DNA of 64,000 nucleotides from Kineosporia corallincola (GTDB lineage Bacteria; Actinomycetota; Actinomycetes; Actinomycetales; Kineosporiaceae): NCBI RefSeq assembly GCF_018499875.1, contig NZ_JAHBAY010000014.1, positions 62,001 to 126,000 of the forward strand, read 5' to 3'. Shown piece by piece: positions 48,723 to 55,954 of this stretch (position 1 is its first letter; each line of letters starts with the position of its first letter). The notes under the pieces were generated by a model. It saw only the letters and a program-made list of their open reading frames with translations, ran no database searches and was not told where the DNA came from. The position numbers and the translations under genes were made by a program.

Positions 48723-49201
48723 GATTCCCCCAGGCGGCTCCCGCCGAGCTCGATCTCGAACGGCTCCGAGCAGTGCGGGCAGGTGACGGCCGCCCGGGTG
48801 TGCCCCTCGGCGTTGATCTGCCGGTAGAACTCCTGCAAGAAGGCGAGATCCGCGGCGAACAGGTTCTCCACCACGCCGTCGTGAACGGCCGGCAGCGTGC
48901 CCAGGCGGGTGATCACCCGGGCCAGCAGCACCACCGACAGGTAGGCCGGATTCTCCTGAACCCGTAGGTCCCGCAACGGAACCAGCTCGTCCCGCGCGGT
49001 GGCCAGGCGCATCACGCCGGATCGGTGCACGGTGCCGTCGCCGGAGACGAAACCCCGCGGCAGCTCGAACGGGAACTCGGTCCGGAGCCGGTCGGGTTCT
49101 GAAGGTGGCTGCTGTGAGGGAGTTTCCGGCGGACCGGCCGGGGTGGCCAGATCCTCCGCCGACATCGGGGTCATCACCCCGGCCCGGCCGCGCCTGGTCA
49201 T
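48719..49201 (-). CDS. eCIS tail assembly protein with CxxC zinc motif
   Basis: A 160-residue protein with a disordered N terminus and a core of EFPFELPRGFVSGDGTVHRS, RDELVPLRDLRVQENPAYLS, VVLLARVITRLG and LFAADLAFLQEFYRQIN. It ends in a zinc-type TCPHCSEPFEIEL motif with only one CxxC. This is the conserved phage-tail-assembly-like protein located between tube and DUF6760 genes in eCIS operons. The ATG overlaps the tube gene stop (ATGA). The function is probably as a tail assembly chaperone. Confidence 0.85.
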   Translation of the reverse strand: MTRRGRAGVMTPMSAEDLATPAGPPETPSQQPPSEPDRLRTEFPFELPRGFVSGDGTVHRSGVMRLATARDELVPLRDLRVQENPAYLSVVLLARVITRLGTLPAVHDGVVENLFAADLAFLQEFYRQINAEGHTRAAVTCPHCSEPFEIELGGSRLGES

Positions 49202-49641
49202 TCGATGGTCAGGTCTTCGAAGGTGATGGTGACCTGCTCGGTCAGGGCCGACGCGTCGCCGGCCTTGACCCCGCTGCTCTCCACCTTGCTGCACCAGGCG
49301 TTGGTCATGTTGTAGCGCTTGACCGGGTTGTACTGGTAGTCCATCAGGATGATGGTGGCGTTCTTGCGGGCCGCGCCCATGTCGCCGGCCAGCGAGTCGT
49401 TGATCCACTGGGTGAATGCCGAGGACTGCGTCATGCCCCGGGTCACGCTGGCCTCACCGGCCTTCTTGGCGCCGGGCATCTTCTTGATCACCGGGCGGCC
49501 GTTGGCCGAGACCTGCTGGTACTCGATGACGTCCTGCTCGAGCGAGAGGCCACCCACCTCCTGGAGGTATTCCACGGTGACGCCGTCGATCTGGAGGCCG
49601 AAATTGTGTGCGGCGAGGGCATCGCCGGGCTGCAAGGACAT
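49198..49641 (-). CDS. eCIS inner tube protein (Afp1/Hcp-like, T4 gp19 family)
   Basis: A 147-residue tube protein: AHNFGLQIDGVTVEYLQEVG, LSLEQDVIEYQQVSANGRPV, KKAGEASVTRGMT and a final EQVTITFEDLTIE strand. It should stack into the hollow inner tube that carries cargo. It lies 30 nt behind the sheath gene with AGGAAC before the ATG, and is probably the most abundant product together with the sheath. Confidence 0.94.
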   Translation of the reverse strand: MSLQPGDALAAHNFGLQIDGVTVEYLQEVGGLSLEQDVIEYQQVSANGRPVIKKMPGAKKAGEASVTRGMTQSSAFTQWINDSLAGDMGAARKNATIILMDYQYNPVKRYNMTNAWCSKVESSGVKAGDASALTEQVTITFEDLTIE

Positions 49642-49671
49642 TCTTGTTCCTGACTGTCGCTGGGGGAAGGG

Positions 49672-51237
49672 TTATTCGGTGAGCTCGCCGGCGCCGCCGC
49701 CGGTGAACTGGGCGAGCTGGAACACCACGAACTCGGCGGGTTTCACCGGGGCGATACCGATCTGGCAGACCACGCGCCCGGCGTCCACCGACTCCGGCGG
49801 GTTGGTGTCACGGTCGCACTTGACGTAGAACGCCTCCTCGGCGCGCGCCCCGAACAGCGCCCCGGACCGCCACTCGTTCACCAGGAAGGCCGAGATGTTG
49901 CGCCGGATACGGGCCCACAGCGCGTCGTCGTTCGGCTCGAACACCACCCACTGCGTGCCCGCCAGGATCGACTCCTCCAGGTAGTCGAAGTAGCGCCGCA
50001 CGTTCAGGTAGCGCCACGCCGGGTCGGAGGCCAGCGTGCGCGCGCCCCAGATCCGGATGCCCCGGCCCGGGAACGCCCGGATGCAGTTGATGCCCTGCGG
50101 GTTCAGCAGGTCCTGCTCGCCCCGGGTGATCTGGAGTTCCAGATCGACCGCCCCGCGCACCACCTCGTTGGCCGGCGCCTTGTGCACGCCGCGCTCGGTG
50201 TCGTTGCGGGCCCACACCCCGGCCATGTGGCCGCTCGGCGGGACGTTCTGCTTCTGGCCCGTGGCCGGGTCGAACACCGAGATCCACGGGTAGTACAGCG
50301 CGGCCTGCGAGGAGTCGTAACCGGCCGTTTCCTGCCGCCATTCGCGGATCTCGCGGGCGTTCAGGCCGGGCGGCGGGTCGAGGATCGCCATCCGGTCGCC
50401 CATCGACTCGCAGTGCGCGATCATGCCCAGCTGAACGGCTTTCACGCCGTCCAGGTCGATCTCACCGCGCTCGTAGACGGCCATCAGGTCGGGCACCGCC
50501 ACCACGCTGACCGCGTCGAGGGCCTCCAGGCCGCCGAAACCGGTGCGGTCGGAGGCGTCCCCGAGGAACTCGGCGGCGTCGACCGTCCCGTTGCCGCGCG
50601 CCACCTCGGCCGGCCGGCTGGGCACCGGCACCTGCACGGACTGGTTGCCGGGCCGGGCGAGCTGACCGGCGGGGGCGTTCTCCTCCACCTGGATCAGCTT
50701 GGAGCGCTGCCGCACCAGGTTGACCACGTAGTTGCGGGCGCCCTTGCGGGCCGAGACGTCGAAACTCTCGGCCACCCGGTCGCCTTCCTTCACCACCAGG
50801 GTGAACCGGTCCTCCGGGCCCTCGCCGGCGGTGTCGGCGACCTCGACGGTCAGCTGGCCGCCGTTGGCGTCCTGGCGGGCCAGGGCCGAGGTCTTGAACG
50901 TGCCCAGCTCCACCGGGTCACCGGGGGCGATCGCCGTGCGGCCCGAGGCCGGGCGGGTGCCCTCGCCGGCCGGCGCGCCGCCGACGCGCACCACGTAGGC
51001 GGCGGTGCCGCCGTTGCTGAAGAAGCCGTACACCGCGTGGGCGAGGTAGAGGCCCTCGGCGAACTCGCCGAACGTGGACACGTACTGGGCCCAGTTGCTC
51101 ACCAGCACCGGATCGTTCAGCGGCCCGCTCGGGGCCAGCCCGACGAAGGCGGCCACCGACGTCCCCACCCCCTCGATGGGGCGTGAGCCACCGGCCACCT
51201 CCTCGACGTAGACGCCCGGGGAGAGGTACGTGGGCAT
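49672..51237 (-). CDS. eCIS contractile sheath protein
   Basis: A 521-residue tail sheath protein starting MPTYLSPGVYVEEVAGGSRP, the standard eCIS sheath opening, with GTSVAAFVGLAP, YVSTFGEF, LAHAVYGFFSNGGTAAYVVR, and C-terminal hallmarks GINCIRAFPGRGIRIWGART, SDPAWRYLNVRRYFDYLEES and WVVFEPND. AAGGAGA 6 nt before the ATG fixes the start against the longer frame. It is the first gene of the structural operon, and the only sheath gene seen, as in other actinobacterial eCIS. The stop is TAA. Confidence 0.95.
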   Translation of the reverse strand: MPTYLSPGVYVEEVAGGSRPIEGVGTSVAAFVGLAPSGPLNDPVLVSNWAQYVSTFGEFAEGLYLAHAVYGFFSNGGTAAYVVRVGGAPAGEGTRPASGRTAIAPGDPVELGTFKTSALARQDANGGQLTVEVADTAGEGPEDRFTLVVKEGDRVAESFDVSARKGARNYVVNLVRQRSKLIQVEENAPAGQLARPGNQSVQVPVPSRPAEVARGNGTVDAAEFLGDASDRTGFGGLEALDAVSVVAVPDLMAVYERGEIDLDGVKAVQLGMIAHCESMGDRMAILDPPPGLNAREIREWRQETAGYDSSQAALYYPWISVFDPATGQKQNVPPSGHMAGVWARNDTERGVHKAPANEVVRGAVDLELQITRGEQDLLNPQGINCIRAFPGRGIRIWGARTLASDPAWRYLNVRRYFDYLEESILAGTQWVVFEPNDDALWARIRRNISAFLVNEWRSGALFGARAEEAFYVKCDRDTNPPESVDAGRVVCQIGIAPVKPAEFVVFQLAQFTGGGAGELTE

Positions 51238-51422
51238 GGGGTCTCCTTGCTGGATCTGGGGATTGGATGCTGTTCCAGCGTGGCTCCCGCGGCCCCGTGG
51301 GGGAACGGCCGGTGGGTTCCGGCACCAGGCAGGCCCGGATGACCGTTCGGGCAACCCTCGCTGCCCCCACCGCTGCCCACCCGGTTCCTGTGCCCCGGGC
51401 GTCCCCGAACTAGCCTCGGGAC
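51238..51422. promoter_or_regulatory. Divergent promoter region of the eCIS locus
   Basis: These 185 nt separate the sheath operon (-) from the TM protein/effector genes (+), so both blocks probably start here. On the plus strand TAGCCT (51411-51416) fits TANNNT and ends 6 nt before the GTG at 51423, suggesting a leaderless transcript. No clear -35 element or minus-strand -10 element was recognised. Confidence 0.45.
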
Positions 51423-52892
51423 GTGAGCCTTTGGACTTCTCTGAGCCCGGCGTCGGCGCGGGTCGAGCCGGGAACGGACGCCTCCTTCACCCTGACGCTG
51501 CGCAACGACGGCGACACGGTGGAGGAGTACCAGCTCTCGATGGTCGGCGCCCCGGCGGCCTGGTCGGTGGTGGAACCGCAGTCGCTGCGCCTGTTCCCGG
51601 GCGCGCAGGGCACCGCCCAGGTGACCGTGAGCCCGCCGCGCAGCCCGCAGGCCGCGGCCGGTCCCACCCCGTTCGGGGTGCAGGTGCGGCCCCGGCAGAA
51701 CGCGGACCTGTTCGACGTGGCCGAGGCCGCCGTCACGGTGGGCGAGTTCAGCGACGTGCGGGCCGAACTGAACCCGGGCACCGTGCGGGGGCGACTGTCC
51801 GGGCGTCCCCGGATCTCCGTGTCCAACTTCGGGAACGCACCGCTGACAGCCAGTTTCACACCCAGGGACGACGAGGACGCGCTCCGGTTCGACACCGGTG
51901 ACCAGACCCTGGAGGTGGTCCCGGGGCGTTCCGAGGCCACCCGGCTGCGGATCCGCCCGCAGCGGCTGCGCCTGACCGGCCAGGAGGAGCGCTACCCGTT
52001 CCTGGTCGGGGTGGGCCGCGCCGGGCAGATCGACGACCCGCTGAACCGGCTGGAACCGCGCGGCACGTTCGTGCGGGTGCCGCTGTTCCCGAAATGGCTG
52101 ATCGCCCTGCTGAGCCTGCTCCTGCTGGTGGTGCTGGCGGTGATCGGGCTGATGACGTTCCCGCTGCCGAACATCCGCACGGTGGCGCAGGAACTCCAGG
52201 TGCAGCCGGTGGCCGCGCCCACCGCGCTGCCCACGCCGCCGGTGGTGGCCACGGTGGCGCCGACCGTGGCCCCGCCACCGCCCGCACCGGCGGCCACCCA
52301 GCCGCCGCCCACGCAGCCGCCGGCCCAGCCTCCCGCCGAGGCCGCGACGCAGGCGCCGCCGGCCCAGACCGAGGCCCCGCAGAACCAGAACCAGCAGGAC
52401 GACGAGGTGGCCGGCCTGCCGAAGGACGGCAACGGCGACGCCCTGGCCACGATCACCAGCCGGCAGGACGGCAACTACCTGACCGTGCAGAACGGCGCCC
52501 AGGACGACGGCACCCCGGTCGTCGTGTCCGGCCGGCAGAACCCGCAGGACCAGCAGGTGGCGCTGAACCAGTTCTGGGTGCTGGTCGGCTACGACGACGG
52601 CTCGATGGCCCTGTCACCGGGAAACGCCGCGGGCAGCACGCTGACCCGGGACGGCGACGTGGACCAGGTCCGCATCCGCACGGTGTCCGGCGGGGACGGC
52701 GCGATCCGGGCCGGACGCGTCGAGGACAACCAGCGCTGGACCTTCACCGACTCGGACGACGGCACCGTGCTCATCGTCAACGCGGCCACGGGGGAGTGCC
52801 TGACCAATGCCGGCGCCGACCAGCAGGCCCGGGCGCTGCGCTGCGAGGACCGGCTGAAACCGTTGCAGCAGTGGACGCTCGGGGACTCCTGA
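51423..52892 (+). CDS. eCIS-associated single-pass membrane protein (Ig-like N terminus, lectin-like C terminus)
   Basis: A 489-residue protein. Residues about 1-215 are COG1470-type Ig-like beta domains (VEPGTDASFTLTLRNDGDTV, YPFLVGVGRA). One TM helix follows at about 224-247 (WLIALLSLLLLVVLAVIGLM), then a Pro/Ala/Gln linker (about 260-335) and a C-terminal region (about 340-489) with YLTVQNGA, NQFWVLV, QRWTF and QWTLGDS, like a ricin-type beta-trefoil. There is no signal peptide, so the Ig-like part should be cytosolic and the lectin-like part outside. It resembles by layout the membrane proteins encoded in Streptomyces CIS loci that link particles to the cell membrane; that role here is inference. 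It starts the plus-strand block and is 1 nt from the next gene. Confidence 0.8.
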   Translation: MSLWTSLSPASARVEPGTDASFTLTLRNDGDTVEEYQLSMVGAPAAWSVVEPQSLRLFPGAQGTAQVTVSPPRSPQAAAGPTPFGVQVRPRQNADLFDVAEAAVTVGEFSDVRAELNPGTVRGRLSGRPRISVSNFGNAPLTASFTPRDDEDALRFDTGDQTLEVVPGRSEATRLRIRPQRLRLTGQEERYPFLVGVGRAGQIDDPLNRLEPRGTFVRVPLFPKWLIALLSLLLLVVLAVIGLMTFPLPNIRTVAQELQVQPVAAPTALPTPPVVATVAPTVAPPPPAPAATQPPPTQPPAQPPAEAATQAPPAQTEAPQNQNQQDDEVAGLPKDGNGDALATITSRQDGNYLTVQNGAQDDGTPVVVSGRQNPQDQQVALNQFWVLVGYDDGSMALSPGNAAGSTLTRDGDVDQVRIRTVSGGDGAIRAGRVEDNQRWTFTDSDDGTVLIVNAATGECLTNAGADQQARALRCEDRLKPLQQWTLGDS

Positions 52893-52893
52893 G

Positions 52894-54279
52894 ATGGTCG
52901 TCCACCACCCCGGCGACCAGGACAGGCCGCACCCGCTGCCGGCGCGCCGGCCGGGCCCGGCCCCCACGGCCCTCGACGTCCTGCGCAGCGGTGCCGGGAA
53001 CGCCGCCGTCAGCCGGGCGGTGGAGCGGTCCCGGCGCCCCCGCCCCGGCCCGGCCGTGCAGCGCGTCACCCGGGAGGAACTGCACCAGAACCCGCCGGTC
53101 CCGGCCCTGACGTTCCAGGGGCCGCCGCCCGGCACGATGGAGGAGCTGGAGAACAGCGTGGCGGCGCTGATCGGCTCGCTGAGCGAGCCGGTGGACCTGG
53201 ACGCGCCGACGGCGCAGGTGGTGGAACCGGGTGGCTACCCGCTGCGGGTCACCGACCGCCAGTTCTGGCTGGAGCTGGTCGAGGAGTACACGAAGGTGTT
53301 CGGCCGGGCACCCGGCTACCGGCCGGGCACGGCGCCCGAGCTGAGTTTTCCCGATCCGGCGTTCGTCGCCGAGCTCGGCAACGTGTCCCGCTTCCGGCGG
53401 CTCAGCGAGATGCTGAAACAGATCGGCAGGCAACGGACCGACGCGATGACCAGGGTGGAGCCGGACGCCGAGCGGCTGAGCCGCGCCGACCCGGCCAACG
53501 CGCCCTTCTGGACCTGGCAGGAGAACCGGGACGACGAACTGGCCCGCAACAGCACGGCGCGCAGGAACCAGTACGACGCCACCGGCGCCGCCGCGGCGAA
53601 CGGCCAGGCCCGCACGGGCTACCAGAGCGCACTGGCGGGTGCCTCGGGTTCGCTGGGCGGGCTCCAGGCGCTGCTGAACATCCGGCCCGGCGTGGTGATC
53701 GGCGGCGCGCACGGGGACGGGCAGGTCTGGGGGTTCCTCACCCGGAACCTGCCGGAGCTCAAGGCCTCCGGGGTCGGCACGCTCTACCTGGAGAACCTGC
53801 GGGACGACTCGCACCAGGCCTTCGTGGACGAGTACCTGGCCACCGGCACGATGCCGCCCGAGCTGCGGGCCCTGCTGGCCTCACCCGGCATGGAGGGCCT
53901 GCGCCCGCTGCTGGACGCGGCCCGCCGGGCCGGGGTGCGGGTGCGCGGCATCGGCGGCCACCCCGCCCGCAGCAAGCGAGTGCAGGGAGCACTGCACCGC
54001 CGCGCCGTCATGCTGAACACCTACGCCGAACAGATCATCACGGACGACGCGGCCGGTCGCGCGGGCGCGGGCGGGTACCTGGTCGACATCGGCGCCTCCC
54101 ACATCGGTGAGCACCGGCGCCTGCCGCACGAGGCTCCCGTGGTGGTCGGGAACAACCCGCTGGCCGACGCCTTCCCCGGCCTGGACCAGCTGCTCGGCAT
54201 CCCCGGCGTGGAACTGGCCGATGCCACCGATCCCACCGCTCCGGTCCGGCTTCTCCCCGACGTGGTACCGCGGACCTGA
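52894..54279 (+). CDS. Candidate eCIS effector with TIKI/ChaN/EreA-like domain
   Basis: A 461-residue protein. The disordered N terminus carries AGNAAVSR (34-41) and a VQR motif near 54. A helical middle follows, then a C-terminal domain (about 262-440) with GGAHGD (H273), YLEN (E300), LDAARRAGVRVRGIGGHPAR and DIGASHIGEHR (H403). The GxxH ... E ... GxxH layout, together with LPELKASGVGTLYLENL, FVDEYLATGTMPPELRALL and the RRAVMLNTYAEQII helix, matches the TIKI/ChaN/EreA-like fold found in dermonecrotic/Mcf-type toxins (PMT C2-like domain). Enzymatic activity is not established for that toxin domain. Its position inside the eCIS locus suggests an injected cargo. It is followed 16 nt later by the DUF4157 protein. 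Confidence 0.75.
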   Translation: MVVHHPGDQDRPHPLPARRPGPAPTALDVLRSGAGNAAVSRAVERSRRPRPGPAVQRVTREELHQNPPVPALTFQGPPPGTMEELENSVAALIGSLSEPVDLDAPTAQVVEPGGYPLRVTDRQFWLELVEEYTKVFGRAPGYRPGTAPELSFPDPAFVAELGNVSRFRRLSEMLKQIGRQRTDAMTRVEPDAERLSRADPANAPFWTWQENRDDELARNSTARRNQYDATGAAAANGQARTGYQSALAGASGSLGGLQALLNIRPGVVIGGAHGDGQVWGFLTRNLPELKASGVGTLYLENLRDDSHQAFVDEYLATGTMPPELRALLASPGMEGLRPLLDAARRAGVRVRGIGGHPARSKRVQGALHRRAVMLNTYAEQIITDDAAGRAGAGGYLVDIGASHIGEHRRLPHEAPVVVGNNPLADAFPGLDQLLGIPGVELADATDPTAPVRLLPDVVPRT

Positions 54280-54295
54280 ATCCGCAGGAGGTCTC

Positions 54296-55930
54296 ATGCA
54301 CGCACACGAAACCGGCCCGGCACGAACACCCCGGGACCGCACCGCCGTCCAGCGCACGGAGGTCGACGGGGTGCTCCGCTCGGCGGGCCGGCCGCTGGAC
54401 GCCTCGGTCCGGGCCGACATGGAGGCTCGCCTGGGCGCGGACTTCGCCGGGGTCCGGCTGCACACCGGCCCGGCCGCGGCCCGCTCCGCGGCCTCGATCG
54501 GGGCCCGGGCCTACACCTCCGGCGACCACGTGGTGCTGGGTGAGGGCGGCGCCGACCGGCACACCCTGGCTCACGAGCTGACCCACGTGATCCAGCAGCG
54601 GCAGGGCACGGTCGCCGGCACCGACCACGGCGACGGCCTGCGGCTGAGCGACCCCTCTGACCGGTACGAGCGTGCGGCCGAGGCCAACGCCCGGCGGGTG
54701 CTCTCCAGGAGCGTGACGCCCGGTGCGACGGCGCCGGCGGACGCCTCCGGTGACCGGACCCGGCCGAAAGGTGCCGTGCAGCGCCGGGTCTGGGTGGGCG
54801 GCCGGCGGATCAACCCGGAGGCAGACGGCCTCACCGACCGGATGCGCGAGATGGCGGACGACCCGCTGGTGCGCGACTACCAGAACGAGCGCGAGTTCCG
54901 CCGTCACGCCGCCGGGATGACCGACCACCTGGGAAACCTCGCCCCCGGATCGTTCAGTCCCGGTACCTGGGTGCGGTTCTCGCCCACCGGGGTGAACATC
55001 GTCGGAGAGAACCACACCGAGGTCACCCTGACCGACGTCGTGCAGGCGGTCGGAACCCGCTCGTTCCGCTACGAACTGGTCAACTACGACGACCTGACGG
55101 CCCTGCCGGACACCTCGGCCACCCTCGACGCGATGAACGGCGACCGCCTGGCCCGCCTGGGCCTGACCCCGGGCGCGGACCTGGCACAGCACGGCGCCGA
55201 ATCGTTGTTCCCGAAGATGGGCAGCGCCCTGGCCCGCCTGAGGCCCCTGCTGGTGGGCGAAAAGCCCGACCTCGACCCGATCAAGGAGTACCTGGGGCAG
55301 CCGGTGCAGCGCTACCTCAAGACCGCCTGGGCGTTCGCCGTGGAGTCCTCCGCGGCCCCCGTGCCCAGCGTGCAGCTCACCGGACCGCAGCAGACCCTGG
55401 CCCAGGTGGTGGCCCAGACCCAGGCCGTGCTCGGGCCTTTCGTCGCCGGGCTGCGACCCGACGGTTTTCTGGGCAACAGCATGGAGGAGAGGCGGGGCGG
55501 GCGCCTCGACGTGTTCCAGCGGCGTTCGTACAAGAAGGAGTTCGTGCCGGCCCTGCGGGCGTTCTGCGACGCCTTCCTCCCGGTGATCCGCGAGCGCGCC
55601 GGGTCCGACCAGCTGCTCAGCACCTTCGACCGCAACCGGATCGCGGGCACGACCAGCGACGTGCAGTCCATGGAGGCCTGGCGGGATGCCGCCATGCTCA
55701 CGCTCGCCCGGCGCGCGGCCTCCGACGGCACCCGGTACATCGGCCTGGGCGGCCTGCACGTGGGCAGCCTCATCGGCCAGCTCGGCACCAGCGGCGGCTA
55801 TCACTTCTTCTACCTCAACAACGGCCGCCAGCTGGCCGAGTTCCAGCAGCTGACGCAGCAGCGCCTGGCCGGGGTGGCCGCCGAGGACGCCGCGTTCGCG
55901 GCCCTGCCGCCGCGCCGGAACGCGTCCTGA
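54296..55930 (+). CDS. DUF4157 (HELTH) metallopeptidase-like protein with C-terminal TIKI-like domain; candidate eCIS effector
   Basis: A 544-residue protein. The DUF4157 domain (about 25-100) has RPLDASVRADMEARLGADF, VRLHTGPAAARSAASIGARA and the zincin site HELTH at 93-97. VQR motifs flank it (about 18-20 and 161), and a third occurs near the middle of the C-terminal part. The C-terminal domain (about 230-500) contains VNIVGENHTEV (E238, H240), FRYELVNYDD (E260) and YIGLGGLHVGSL (H488), again the GxxH ... E ... GxxH pattern of TIKI/EreA-like folds. DUF4157 is a widespread marker of eCIS loci and their cargo. AGGAGG 5 nt before the ATG at 54296 fixes the start; the frame is open further upstream inside the previous gene. 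It is convergent with the AAA+ ATPase gene 24 nt away. Confidence 0.82.
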   Translation: MHAHETGPARTPRDRTAVQRTEVDGVLRSAGRPLDASVRADMEARLGADFAGVRLHTGPAAARSAASIGARAYTSGDHVVLGEGGADRHTLAHELTHVIQQRQGTVAGTDHGDGLRLSDPSDRYERAAEANARRVLSRSVTPGATAPADASGDRTRPKGAVQRRVWVGGRRINPEADGLTDRMREMADDPLVRDYQNEREFRRHAAGMTDHLGNLAPGSFSPGTWVRFSPTGVNIVGENHTEVTLTDVVQAVGTRSFRYELVNYDDLTALPDTSATLDAMNGDRLARLGLTPGADLAQHGAESLFPKMGSALARLRPLLVGEKPDLDPIKEYLGQPVQRYLKTAWAFAVESSAAPVPSVQLTGPQQTLAQVVAQTQAVLGPFVAGLRPDGFLGNSMEERRGGRLDVFQRRSYKKEFVPALRAFCDAFLPVIRERAGSDQLLSTFDRNRIAGTTSDVQSMEAWRDAAMLTLARRAASDGTRYIGLGGLHVGSLIGQLGTSGGYHFFYLNNGRQLAEFQQLTQQRLAGVAAEDAAFAALPPRRNAS

Positions 55931-55954
55931 CCTGCCGCTCGGGATGAGCCACCG

